Assembly (NCBI GenBank): GCA_030737875.1
Contig: CM060915.1
Coordinates: 357,303,863 to 357,367,862 of the forward strand
Length of the DNA: 64,000 nucleotides
DNA from: Allium sativum
Lineage: Eukaryota > Streptophyta > Magnoliopsida > Asparagales > Amaryllidaceae
Reading direction: 5' to 3'
Under the pieces are notes generated by a model that did not search any database, was not told where the DNA came from, and saw only the letters and a program-made list of their open reading frames with translations. This document shows positions 20,882 to 33,001 of the stretch, piece by piece. The translations under genes were made by a program, and so were the position numbers. Position 1 is the stretch's first letter. Each line of letters begins with the position of its first letter.

Positions 20882-23021
20882 TGTGTGTCTCATACCACAC
20901 ATTCTCACTGCCAGTTTACTACCAGCTAGTCAGCTAAACAATGGAAATCAACATAACAACAATCATCAGAAACAACAAATCAACAACATCAATTAGACGA
21001 ATCTGAGATCAAACAATTCCATATACCACTGTATCCCATACCACGGGGTTTACGATACCGTTTAATCTTCATTACGCCCTCTCGAAGGGTGCAGAAATCG
21101 TGTGAGTTTTTATATGCTGGAAGTATTGGATTTGAGAAAACGGATTTGTAGAACAACTTTTTGAAGTCATTTGGATATTCTCTTTAAGAACTTTATATTG
21201 AAAATATTATTCATATATATATTATATATAGTTAGGAGATAGTTATAATTTTAAAACAAACTTAGAAAACATTTATCTCAAAGCAATAATTTATATACAT
21301 TATATATTAAAAAAAACAATTTATAAAAACATGTAAAGCATCAACAAAATCATGAAACTATTCATGAAGTCAACATATGAAATATCAAAAACCTCACTAC
21401 CAATCCAAAGTATGCATCAGAGGTAATGTTGGTTCTTCCAATTTATAGAAATTAGCCTTTTGAAACCTGCTTAAAAGGATATACAAAATCACAAAATATT
21501 TGACTTTGAAATAGAAAAGGATGCACAAGAACCACTTAAATACACATGCAATGGTCGAACCATATATTTTCAACCAATTTATCCATCAAACAATGTGAAT
21601 ACATAACATGCAACATACTTCATTTATTTTTATAAGATCGCTACTGATTTTCTATGTAATTTAAAAGCGATACATAAGACATGCGTGCTACGAGAATTTG
21701 TATAGATACAATCGAGTGGCCTTAACCAACTCAATTATGAAATAAAATGAATACGTTTGCATGCGATCTATTTCAATTATTCTTATCAGATCATTATGAA
21801 AGTTCTATGCAAATTATAAGCAATTCACTATTCCAAGCATGCAATAGGATATATTTAGAGATATATGAGTGAATTAATTAAATAACTCACCTTAATCACT
21901 GTATAAATCCTTGGATGGAAACCAAACTATAGCTGCATCACTTGTCAGTCAAAATACCAGCTCAATCTCGTCTTTGCTCGAGTCATCCAAGTCTTTACTA
22001 CGCCCGTGGAGCTCGAACCACCGGCAGCTCCAGCTATGCTAGCCCTGATCGCAAGTGCCACCAAATAGCCATCTCCACCTCATATCGCAATCTACACAAA
22101 GTTGTGTCGCCACTCTTCAATCCCAGTCATAGAAAAGCTTCGAGCTTCAACATGTGAATCTTCAGAGAGGAAATCGATGCTCGACCAAACTCTTCAGCGA
22201 AGGAGCACCTGTGGTTAATGCTGATGCACTGTCAAACGAGGCAGGCATAAGGTGGCGTTGGTCGGGTTTCAGATCTGGTCCGTGGTGTGTGTGGAAAAGG
22301 GTGTGTCGTGGTTGTTGGGAAGAACGAGGCCAGAGTTCGCTGGAGATGGGGCGCCTCTTGTGGTCGCAATGCCTTTCGAGCCACGATGGTGGAGGACGGC
22401 TAAGGGAGGAGGGCTCGCTGTAGTTTTAAGAAAGAATACCCTTTTTCCCCCATTTTTCCTCTTATAACCGACTTGGATTAGGATAAAAGGGGATCGGTTT
22501 TTATCTCAGAAGAAGGTTGCGATTTCCATATTTTTCCTAAATAGGGAAAAGGGCAACTTCTAGAATTGAAATGGTTTGATGGGTTTGGGCTTTGAATTTT
22601 AACAGCCCGATCTACTGAGTTTCCAATGCTAAATTAGTCAATTTATAGTGATGTCTTAGTTTAGGATTTCAATTCATGAAATAAACTTCAATTCTAACGC
22701 AGACTATTCAAACGCATTATACAATTAGACAAATAACAATTTGTTACACTCGATGCCCATCTAACTTGTTTGTTAATTTAACGTTCAATACAATAATAAT
22801 ATTTACTGTCTTATTACTTAAATTATTATTAAATTATTTAATGTCACAAATAGCTTTATCAAATTTAATCCGTTTGCTCAATTAACAAATCGTTCTAATT
22901 CAAATTTAACATTTCTATATTAACACGTAAAATTTTGGCAAAATCTTCATAATCCAAATTTAACACTTTTGTTTTAATTAATCACACACATACTCTTGAC
23001 AGCGAAAACAGGGTTGTTACA
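20882..23021 (-). repeat. 5' LTR of element A, piece 3 (LTR 5' end in element sense)
   Basis: Resumes after the B target duplication and ends GGGTTGTTACA. Its last 619 bp repeat the window start. In element sense it opens TGTAACAACCCTG, has TTATAA at 22462-22467, then a GC-richer leader (about 22150-22425). Two overlapping short plus-strand frames at 21942-22423 lie in this leader; they resemble no known protein. Confidence 0.85.
22462..22467 (-). promoter_or_regulatory. Candidate TATA of element A LTR
   Basis: TTATAA on the minus strand about 555 bp into the LTR, just before a GC-rich C/T leader in element sense. It is altered in the left LTR copy. Confidence 0.35.
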
Positions 23022-24414
23022 ATATCTTAATTTAAATTCAAAACTCATCCAATTTACTTGAAATATGATTATAGAACATATCTCAACTTATTTGAATTTT
23101 TTTTCAAAATTTAACTTTAAAATTTAAATATTCATATTAAATGAATATTATATTATTATTTTTCAAAATTAATCCTTTTGAACCCGAAGTTTCCTAAAAA
23201 CCATTTAAATATAATATAAGATGGATTGAATAATGAAATTGAGTTTTCAACCTTATTTATCAAATTCTACTTCACTTTTCGAATTTCACAATTGATTTCA
23301 AATCTAAACACACCATAAATACTTGAAATCTTTTTCAGTTAAATTTTCACCTAAAAGAAAGTTATTCGTAATTACTTCAATTTCATTTCCAAACCATTTC
23401 GAGTACAAAATTCCAACCTTTATTTTTTCACCTTATTAAATTGAACATAATATTCAATTATATTCTGGAAATGGACCGAGACTTAACTAATACTAATATC
23501 CTTCCACACATGTGTGTGTAGTGAACACATTATCACTTTTTACTATCAAAATAATATTTTCCACCATTATAACAACCATTCATGCATAACATATATATGT
23601 ATACATATACATAGCATATGAACATATAGTGTAAGCGTTAGATAATTAACGCTTATAAATTTATTAACTAATTAACCACAATTTCACATCCATCAACCAA
23701 TCACAAACATACACAACAATTTTATTTATACTTATTATTCAAATATACACACACACACAATGTTTTCACTTATATAAAGTTTATATATAAGAACAGGGTT
23801 CCACATCACTATATTTACTTAAAATTGAGTTTTTCACCGACATAACTCCTTTTCTTCACTGTAGAATTTCCACTAAACAATTGAGCAGCGTAACCGTGCC
23901 TGGAAATATTTTTCTCTCTCCAATATTATATACACAGAGATTTATATTTTTAAAATAATTTTAAGAGGTGATGGGACAAGACGGAGGGAGAGGAGGCCGC
24001 GAGTTGGGGGTAGGAGGCGTACGTTGATGGGGGTAAATGGTGGCACGACGGTGGTGGAGAAGAAGGGTGTACGGTCAAGGGGAGGAGGGGAAAGAGAGGA
24101 GATAGGAGAAAGGGGAAGGAAGAAGTCTCTTATGGAATCCATGGAACTAAGAAGGAGGAAGAAGATGGAAATGAGACTGGAATTGAATGAGAATTAAGAG
24201 GCTTTAGTAGTGTTTAAATAGGCCAAGGGAAGGGTGTAATGGTAAATGGGTATTAGGACACTTGCCTCCCTCCTAAGCATCCTCAGTTTAGATGCTTAAC
24301 ACTTGTAATACCATCCTTGAAACCATGTGCTTCTCTTACAATACCATTGGCCTTAAGTGTATGGTTTCTCTTTACATAATTAGTTTATTTTGGAAATACT
24401 TTAAAGGTGTTACA
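23022..24414 (-). repeat. Old LTR H (partial), interrupted by element A
   Basis: Sequence right of element A ends GGTGTTACA at 24414. In minus sense it opens TGTAACACC, has TATTTAAA at 24213-24220, then a long pyrimidine-rich GC leader (23950-24180), the same order as in the other LTRs here. No polypurine tract follows 24414, so it may be a solo LTR; its other end would be left of the window. A 66-codon minus frame (23942-24142) rich in Pro/Leu/Ser lies in the leader and is probably compositional. A CA repeat is near 23747-23760. Confidence 0.45.
24213..24220 (-). promoter_or_regulatory. Candidate TATA of LTR H
   Basis: TATTTAAA on the minus strand about 195 bp from the LTR 5' end, followed in that sense by a C/T-rich leader. 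Confidence 0.4.
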
Positions 24415-26937
24415 ACATATACTACACTTGCATATGTTACCGTTCAACTTGCATTTTGACACTTTTGTTAACAAGACTACACAACTTTGGTCAACAAAAC
24501 TCGATGATGTTTATAACGGTTTGTTTGATTCATAGAAGTTATTTTATTTAAAAATCTATACTAGTTACTTAAATTTAACCAGTAAAAATCATGGTAAAAA
24601 TAGTTTTGTTTTTGGTAAATTTGTTGCAACAAAACGAATACGTTTTCTTACAACATTTTGACTATTATATTTTATATTCTCAAATAACTTTCCTTATTAT
24701 TTAAAATAAATCATTTTATAGTTTAAACAACTATATCAAATCAATTTCTAAAAATCAAATTTAATTTACATTCAACTCGATAAGTTATAGAATATTGTTT
24801 CGACACTTTTTGACAAAAATCCTCTTTTGACAAATTTGTTAATTTCTATAATTTTGACAAAACTTAATCTTAATATCATTTTTAACTTATCATATCTTAA
24901 AAAAGTTCTTTAATATTCAAAAATCCTTTTGATAACTTGGTCAAAAATCCAGGTTACTAACTTTTTGTAAACATTTATCGAATGCTCATAAATCCTTAAA
25001 TTAAGAGTAAAGTAACATCTCCTATTCTAACACTTATCTTTTATTTGCATTTGAATGCCAGTCTTTAATGCCCCTCAAAAATGACAAATGTTTTCAGATA
25101 AATGACCATTTCTATTTCAAACCAAGACCCTAATAATCTAGCGTCAAATTAAGTAGCAATTAATTCGTTTAGCAACATTTATTTCTACATTTTCAAATTA
25201 TGTTGTTAGTTTCAAAATTACGTTTTAAAACACTGGTCTAAGGCAGCATTCATTTTAGCAATAAGGTTTAAAAATTTATTGTCATGCATGTATACTCCTA
25301 TCAACTTTCACCTTAATGTACGTTTGAATTTTGGAAATCCTTAATTATTCATGAATATTTTTATCAAAAAACATAACTATTTATTACCCTTTCATTTGCT
25401 CAGTGGGGGTGCTTTACTGAATTTACTTTAATGGCATAAATAAATTATGAATTGCTAAATTAATCTATTTAGGTAGTCATTTATCATTTGTGCTACTCCT
25501 AGTACTATTACCTTCTCATGTGCTCATTATTATTTGAAAACTTTACTATTTCAATCCTATCCAAATTATGGCTAATAAATTTCCTATCCATTATCCTTCA
25601 TTTGAATACACATATATATTTTGTTTATCCCACCAAACCTTTACATGTCTTTTCTTTCTCCTTTTATTTCTAGTAAATGTAAAAAAATGTTACAATTTGT
25701 ATAAGATTTTTGAAGAAAAGAATCTTTTCAAATTCGTATATTCTATGAGTAACTTAACACATGAATATGGAAAAAAAAAATTGGAACCTCTTGAGTTATT
25801 AAACTTTTCTTCTTAAAACTCATGGATGCAAACTTTTTAATTTACCATTAACTATTTATTCTTTTTAAAGAATTCATTTTCTGCTTTCTCAAAAATTCAT
25901 ATCTCTTATTTGCTTATCAGAGATAATGGTAAATTTTTCCAAGACTTTCTAGAAGTATTTTTTTTTTCTCTAAAAAAATTATTTTTCAACTCTTTCCTGA
26001 ATAGGAAAAGTTTCACAACTTAAGCTCTAATAATATTTCACATTTTCTATAAAATTTCATTCTTACCAATAATTTTTTGGTATCATCAAAAATCTATTTT
26101 CCATAGGTTTCTTAACATTTTTTATCTTTTCGTTTAAACTTCCTTATTATGCCTCTTATCTTTCTGACATATTATTCTACCAAAGTCTATCTCCTTTATT
26201 AAATCCTTTCTTTCATATTCTTATTTTCCCTTTCTTGACATTCTTAATAGTTGATTATTGAAATCCTTTATGTCCATCTTGTCCGTTAAATAACGCTCAC
26301 CCTTATGGACATATAATCCTTATTCAAAATCGAATATTCATACCTTTACATAAATGGTCTTGATTGTCTCATTAACATTTTTCCATTTCTAATACCTTTT
26401 TACTTCTTGACCATTTAACGTTCCTTTTAAATTTTGAATTTTCGTATTTACTAGTATGGATGTTTATTTCATTTAACAAAAGATATCCATTTGTTTTCCC
26501 TGAAACTTTAACATATCCTTATGTTATGGACATTATTGTTAACGGTTACCTCCAACAGATAGCTACTTCAAAACCTTTCTATCAATTTCTTCCTTATATT
26601 CCCATATATGATAAATAAGCCGCTAAATGAATCTCCTTTTACTACTTATTAAATAAGGAGTTTCAATCCTTTCCACATTTCTAACTTTGTGGCTCTTTCA
26701 TTCCTTATGTGCTTATAGGCTTCTAAATTAACAAGCAAGCTACCAAATCATTTCAGGACTTCTAGGATATGTATTTCTAGAAATTAAGGTCAATTCTTTC
26801 ATAGATGGATCTACATATACTATTTTCTAGACATATGCGAATCTTATATATTTTATATATAACTTTTGATCATTCTTTTTCAAAATAACAAGTATGCCTT
26901 TCATACGTATAATTTCCACGTAATCAGGTAAGTTATG
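24415..26937. other. AT-rich non-coding stretch, probably interior of element C
   Basis: T/C-rich on plus (A/G-rich on minus), with stops in all frames and only one 82-codon frame (25568-25816) of no recognisable family. It adjoins the primer-binding site of element C, so it should be C's interior read on minus. Where gag would be expected I see no zinc knuckle or capsid motif; C may be another non-coding derivative or too decayed to read. Confidence 0.45.
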
Positions 26938-26948
26938 CCCCGATACCA
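26938..26948 (-). other. Primer-binding site of element C
   Basis: Minus-strand TGGTATCGGGG, two bases from an LTR beginning TGTAAAAACCC. It differs from the initiator-Met site TGGTATCAGAG at two positions (A to G). Confidence 0.7.
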
Positions 26949-27469
26949 AATGTAAAAACCCATCCTGAATGGGCCTAGATTCCAACCTAGAAAACGCCCA
27001 TTGGAACTTAGAGCCATTCTAAATGAATCATTGGTTCCTATATCAAAATACTAAAACAGATATAACAGAGCAATCTAAATGAAATCAGAGTCTCTCACAA
27101 CAAAAGAGATAAAATATAATATCTCAAAATAGATGTACCATAAATAGAACCATCACAAATGTTAAATACAGAGAGTCTTAAGAAACTAAAGGTACATCAA
27201 CAACTATCCTAATAATGTAATAATACTACCATAAATAACTAAAAGCATCCATCGTCGGCATCCATCTCCAAAGCATCATTGATCATCACTGATCCCCAAG
27301 CGTCCTTACCTACTAGCCTATTTATGTTAAGAGGAGGGAGGTCAGAACATAAGGTTCTGGTGAATGAAAATCACATAAATTTATGGAGTAACTGTTTCCT
27401 ATATTTGACAATGCAAATTCTTCATGTATATCTATGTAATTAAATACACAGTCAATGACATAAATTTAA

Positions 27470-28140
27470 GAGGTGGACTACTCTATAGTCACTTAAGGCC
27501 TACTACTTTTTTTATTTTAGGAGGATTCTCTATAATCACTTAATACCCTACGAGGCGGACTGCCATTTGTTCACTTAATGTCGTTACTTAATATTTATTC
27601 TAGGGAGAATTCCCATTATCACTTAATACCTTATGGCAGACACTAGTCATTTAATATCTCATCTTATAATCATCAACGCTATTATATAAATTCTATCCTT
27701 TGTAATACAAGAGTTAATAATATGCCACTTAATACCAGCTTAGGGAAGACCTTCATTGTCACTTAAGACCACTTCAGCGGACCCACATGTTACTATTTAA
27801 CTTGTATTACACATGAACTCCTAGCCACTCAATACTTTCCATAGACAGGCGGTCCCTCATACATGGTCGGTGAAACTCTTAGTGGTCCATCCATAGGTCA
27901 ACCCTCACTAAGCCCTAGATAAGAAGCAACTACTTCCAAGAACTACCCACTCATAAGTCATCGTTTATTAGAACCATTTAATACCTTATAAGAGAAATGT
28001 AGACTCAACGACCATTTAAGACATAGTAGGGCGGGTCTCATTACTCTGGTCCAGAAACAAGGGTGAACGTTTGGAGCAGACCTAGTCCTAACCACTTAGT
28101 ACCATAACAAGATGGGTTATCCACTTAATAATTTCTAAAG
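27470..28140. repeat. Irregular repeat array in LTR C
   Basis: Ten or so diverged units of roughly 40-70 bp, each with a variant of (G)TCACTTAATACC followed by a purine-rich GGCGGA or GGGAGA word. Confidence 0.55.
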
Positions 28141-29319
28141 GCAGGCCTACTTCACACACACACACACATATACACTAGACATCTCATATTAAACCAGTCA
28201 CTTGTAGATGCTGGATTTGTTGGGTGGTTCCGGGCAGGCTTCTACTATATATTGGGCTTAACCTCGCGTCTTAGTGTAGTAATTAGAATGGCTCATGACA
28301 CCTAGACCTCTCACATTAATCGGTCTTACTCGTAGATGTTAGATATGTCAGTCGGTTTCGGGTAGATTAACCTTGTGTCTGCATTTCATTAATACTAATA
28401 AAAGCCATTAACTCACACACGTAAGATTTCCTATGGGGACATTCAAATACTATTACCTAATTTAAATCTATTTAGTACATATCTAATATGCATTAATATT
28501 ACATTTAATTATGCTATAAATATATAAATAAGTAGGCATAAATTTATCACACATGAATAATGACCTAACACGTTTGAAATGTCAATCTTAATAACCACAA
28601 TTAAGGTATATAATTTAATTTCCCTATCGGTCAACATGGTCTAACATGTGTATTCTCATCTGATGATAAAAAGAGAAATAACAACACATACAAATAAAAC
28701 TTGCAACCTAGGTTTGAATAATTATTTAAATAATAAAAGTATAGACTAGGTGTAATGATCGACTTACATATGTAAAACCTTACTTGTGGAACGGCTTCAC
28801 TTTTTATCTTATATCACATACAAAAGCTTAAGATTATGGTATATTGTATGTAATACATTCAAACAAATCTATTTAAAATAGATGCTTAAACCAATTAATT
28901 TACAGCACTCAAATCTTATGTTTTAGTATACAAACATGTATGAATAATTAAAGTGAAAATCAAGTAAATCAGATCAAACCTAAGAATTTCACACACCTAA
29001 GCCTATTTACATTATTCCAAAAAAAACTTAAATATATCACTTTTGATTGACCATTTCCGCCACAAAAAAATATAGGATTTGGAGGGTTTATTTTATTTTA
29101 TTTTCATTTTAATCCAAACCACATATATGCATAATAATCCAAATCCAAACTACAAAAGATAGAAAATAACAACTTATTGGGTTTCCACTCATAGTGATTT
29201 GAAAAGGAAGAACAATAGGATTTTTGTAGAATCAAATTTGGATTTAGCCTTCAAAATTGTGCTCCAATCCTTCTAATATAATATGCATATATACGGATCA
29301 AATCTTAGAATCTCATATA

Positions 29320-29352
29320 GATATATATATATATATGTATGTATGTATGTAT
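29320..29352. repeat. Microsatellite (AT)n(GTAT)n in LTR C
   Basis: AT dinucleotides 29320-29335 followed by GTAT tetranucleotides to 29352. Confidence 0.9.
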
Positions 29353-29516
29353 ATAACTAAATTCCTAAATCTATGCGAATCTAGATTAGAAAAGATTGAA
29401 TGGAGGTTCAAGGAATAGAAGAGAATCCTAACTTTTTTTGGAATTAGCAATGGAAGAATGACAATATGGAGGTATAGAATGAAATGAGAGTAGATTTAGA
29501 GTGAGGCTAGGGAGCT

Positions 29517-29526
29517 ATATTTATAG
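29517..29526 (-). promoter_or_regulatory. Candidate TATA of LTR C
   Basis: TATAAATATA on the minus strand about 20 bp from the F insertion. In the intact LTR this lies roughly 670 bp from the LTR 5' end, comparable with G (about 425 bp). Confidence 0.4.
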
Positions 29527-29548
29527 TTGCAAGTGTGTGTATAGAACA

Positions 29549-31540
29549 TGTTGAATATAATAGTACGATTTTTGTTTGATGATAACAAATATATATTATT
29601 CTATAAATGTGTTTGTAATTGTACTATTCGACATTTCATCACATACAGAAATAAATATTTATTTTTGAATAAAATACTATTACACAAATTCAAACATTGT
29701 TTTTATTCAAGTATATACTTTATTTCAACATTTGAAATAGTACAAACTTCTGACTTTACTATTGTACATCTCAGTGTGATATAATATATTCAGTAAAATT
29801 TACATTCACTATATTGATTCCTCACTACAACACTCATTTCATTTAGTTACATATTCACTTTCATCTACAGTTCTCATACACACACACGTGTCTTCAGACT
29901 GCTTCAGATCCAATCCAGTCATCTGCATACCTGTCAAAGAAACACGTGCAATAAACTGGAACAAAATAGAATTATCTGTAGACAAAATTTAAATTTTGTT
30001 TGCCTCAGAATTTTGGTGTGTTTCTTATTGTATTTCTAGACTTGGTCTTATATATATAAATTTATTTAAGTCTAGACAGCTTATGATATTCACAGTGATT
30101 CACAATAAATACCACAAGGTAGACTGAATATTGTGCTCGCGGATCAGCCTCAACACAGTTATAATGGTCTATTGATCAAGACTATCATCAACTCACATTT
30201 ATGGTCTGCTGATCTTGACCAGCCACGACACATTGTATAGTGGTATGCTGATTTATATAGAAAATTTAATTGCATATGCACCATACACGTATACACATAC
30301 ATATGTATGTATATACACATATATTGATAATGTGCAGGTAAATAGGTTCAACATGAAAATCACTACAGCCCAAAATACACAAACAAGAAGATGTAGCAAT
30401 GGCAATGCAAATGTACACATGTACATCACAAGGAAGCATGCACAAGCCAGAGAATAACATTATCCAAAATGCACAAAAGCTGAGCAACAAGGGTGAATTG
30501 AGAGAAAGCAAGAGGCAAGAGAACAGGTTCAGGAGAAATGATTACAACAAAATACAAGAATGCTCAAACCTGTGGAGCAGTCCCACATGAATGGAGCATA
30601 TGGGCATGATGGCATTCAAGACATGCAAAGCATGAATCAAAATGGATAGAGCAGGAAAATGCATAAAAAATACAGTGATGCCAGGTTCATGCAAATGAAA
30701 GCAAGATGACATGACAATGGTCCAAGTTCAATTCAGAAATCTCAAGTCAGTATCCAACAAAACAAGTGCATGTTGCATGAAGACAAGGTTAACAAAATTC
30801 CAAGTATGGCTGCAAGTACACAAAGATTTCAAGTGTAGCATGTATGCATTTCACAACAGATTCAGGTACATGAACAAGCCATAGTAGCATGCAAGACATA
30901 TGGCATGCACGGGATACACAGCAGCATAAATGCTTCAAGTTCAAGCAAGTAAGCAATTTCAGGTTCTTAAAAGCAACAAGTGGAGGAGGCACATGTGTAC
31001 TTCAAAATGCACATGTGTTCACAAACCAAGTACAAATCAAATTGTGCATGATGACATAGCACAACAGTCTCAAGAGAGAGGCAACATAGAGTTTTAAGTA
31101 CATAAATGCACAGTTTCAACACAAGTGGCACCAAAAAAGAATGCTGGGCCAATAACAAGCCAAGGTAAGGTCAGTAAGACATAGTATGGGAAAACAAGCA
31201 TGGCTAATGTACAACATGACAATGCAAACACAAACAAGTGCACACAGTTTTTAGATCTGGCCTTACATATCAAACTATTTCAAGCAAACATGCCACAAAT
31301 GTCAATGAGGCAAAAGTAGGAAACAATAAAGAAAAACGATCGAGTCAAAGTGGTGCACAATTACAAGTAAAAACACGGCAGTGACATGGAAATTTAATTG
31401 CATGGAGAATGGAAATATGACATATGAACAAGAAGCATTGATATAGCATCGAGGATGTAAGGAGCAGCCAATGTCAACACACATTACATACACATATACA
31501 TATAAGAATATATATATATATATATATGATGTGTGTGTAC
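29549..31540 (+). repeat. 5' LTR of element F, piece 1
   Basis: Begins TGTTGAATATAATAG. It aligns with 48559-50163 and 60927-61430. Compared with the right copy it lacks about 38 bp near its start. It carries GTCT-TGATC inverted words near 30165-30220 and a TA microsatellite at 31508-31528. It ends at TGTAC, the target duplication of E. It also holds ATGAT at 31048-31052, the empty site of G. Confidence 0.85.
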
Positions 31541-32162
31541 TGTTTAATTTGGTGATACAAAATCACAAATTGACTGGAACATATTTGCAAAGAATGGAAA
31601 GTGAATATTCTTATAATGGGAATGCATTGATTGCATTTGATGAGGTGGTAGAGAAATAAATGAAGGGATTAATTTCTTCCATCTATGCTAAAGAAATGAA
31701 TTGATTTACTTCCTATGTTTGCACATTTGTTGTTATGCTAATTTGCCTCCATTATATTATTACCATATGTTGGTAATTTAATTGATGACTCACATAGATT
31801 TGCACTGGCTATATATTGAGGGGTAGACTTTAGTGTAAACCCATCCTGGCCTGGAGCCAGTGATCCCCAATGGTGTCTCTTCTTGTTAAACCTGATTGAG
31901 GTTTGGATATGTAAACTCTTATTTTGTAATCTCTTGTAATTCTCTCATGTGGAATAAAATCTCTCTCTGTTGGACTGGACGTACACTATGATGATAGTGG
32001 AACCAGTATAAATATTGTGTGTCTCTTTATTTCTCTGTTATAGTTATTTACTACGTTGTTGATGTAATAGAATAATTGCTATCAGATTAGATTGGTGTTC
32101 AATTGGCAAATCTAGATCCTATTTATTGTGCTTCAGCATTCGCGCATTCTTCTCGCACAACA
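31541..32162 (+). repeat. 5' LTR of element E
   Basis: Starts TGTTTAATTTGGTG and ends CGCACAACA directly before the PBS. It is about 2-3% different from 33002-33621 by eye. It contains TATAAATA at 32007-32014. Confidence 0.94.
32007..32014 (+). promoter_or_regulatory. Candidate TATA of element E
   Basis: TATAAATA 466 bp into the LTR, kept in the 3' LTR at 33468-33475. Confidence 0.4.
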
Positions 32163-33001
32163 GATTGGTATCAGAGCGAGGCGATTTGTTTTAAATTGTG
32201 CATAAATTATTTCTACAAAGCTTGGTAGATTCAGTGGTGATTATGCTATTACTATTTTGGAGAAAAGAAGACTTTGGTAGAGGAGATTATGTTGAGAGTG
32301 AAGAGTGTTCCAATCTAGGAACTTTGACGTGATATGGAGTTTACCAGGGGCTATTGGATTTGGGAAGTTTTGATCATGTTTCTGACAGGCATCTTCGTGT
32401 TGATGATGCTTGAGGGATCCAAGATGATCAGGAAAGGAGCTCAGACCAAGTGATAGACGGGTGTTGAGACATGGATCATTGTGGTTTAGACAGGGGTCTT
32501 CACGTTGATGATGCTCGAGGGATCCAGAGTGATCGAAGAAGGAGCTCAGATCAAGTGGTAGACGGGTGTCGATGTTTATTGCAAGCACTTTTAGACCGTT
32601 GGTTTATGCGTGGTGCAGCTCATGGTGGTAGATGCATCTTTTGCAGGCAGTGGGTGAAGCTTGTAATGGTTTTGATTAAGTGGCAAGAGAGAGATTTTTT
32701 GGAGATTGAGAGAATTATTTTTTGGTCTTAGCGGTGTTGAGATTACCTTGGTGTCTGCCTTCTTTGTTATTTTGGATATTTGCAACATTTGTTGGCGGGC
32801 GGGGACGTAATGTGAGCTCATTAACAATTGTGTGATGGGGGGTGGCTTTGCTGGAACCCATTTGGTAAATATTCATTTTTTGGTGTATCTCGTTGTGAGA
32901 TTTTGATTGAAGGTGGAGTTCTATTGAAGAGCTTTATATTGCGAAGAGAATTTGATTGGAGATGGGGTGTTGCAGATATGTGATTTTGCATCAAGGTGGA
33001 G
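32163..33001 (+). other. Interior of element E with a 105-bp duplication
   Basis: TGGTATCAGAGC (PBS) lies at 32166-32177 and the PPT at the other end. About 32225-32290 can be read as a short gag-like scrap (a GRFSGDYA stretch) before stops. Segments starting at 32384 and 32489 are imperfect copies 105 bp apart, each with a GTTGATGATGCT-GAGGGATCCA core. Short frames on either strand here are not convincing genes. Confidence 0.7.
32384..32575. repeat. Imperfect 105-bp tandem duplication in E
   Basis: Two units with period 105 bp; shared words include GACAGG, TGATGATGCT, GGAGCTCAGA and AGACGGGTGT. About one base in ten differs. Confidence 0.85.

Larger units (their letters stand above)
1..23021 (-). 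mobile_element. Element A: minus-strand non-autonomous LTR retrotransposon, left end outside window
   Basis: The last 620 bp of a left LTR (1-620) are repeated directly at 22403-23021. Between them lie a polypurine tract (621-634, read on minus) and a primer-binding site complement (1774-1784), so the element runs right to left. Its 5' LTR (1787-23021) is split by solo LTR S and element B; removing these and their target duplications leaves about 3444 bp. The interior is only 1166 bp and has no recognisable coding sequence. This matches a LARD-like, Tekay-related non-autonomous element. The left target duplication is outside the window; the right candidate is ATATC at 23022-23026. Confidence 0.85.
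26951..29548 (-). repeat. 5' LTR of element C, piece 1
   Basis: Begins TGTAAAAACCCATCC next to the primer-binding site. It contains a GGTGGTTCCGGGCAGG segment (near 28220) shared with the LTR of G (near 51436 and 51546), which supports a Tekay-like family. Irregular repeats with CACTTAATACC (27470-28140) occupy the place of similar arrays in D. Interrupted at 29548 by element F; continues at 62638. Confidence 0.72.

Noticed and set aside
24405..24414. Treating GGTGTTACA at 24414 as the 3' LTR end of element C
   Set aside because: The preceding 250 bp does not resemble the C LTR end at 62638-63279, and no polypurine tract follows, so I kept it as a separate LTR H.
32241..32827. Frames on both strands in the E interior
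   Set aside because: They depend on the 105-bp duplication and match no gag or pol domain.
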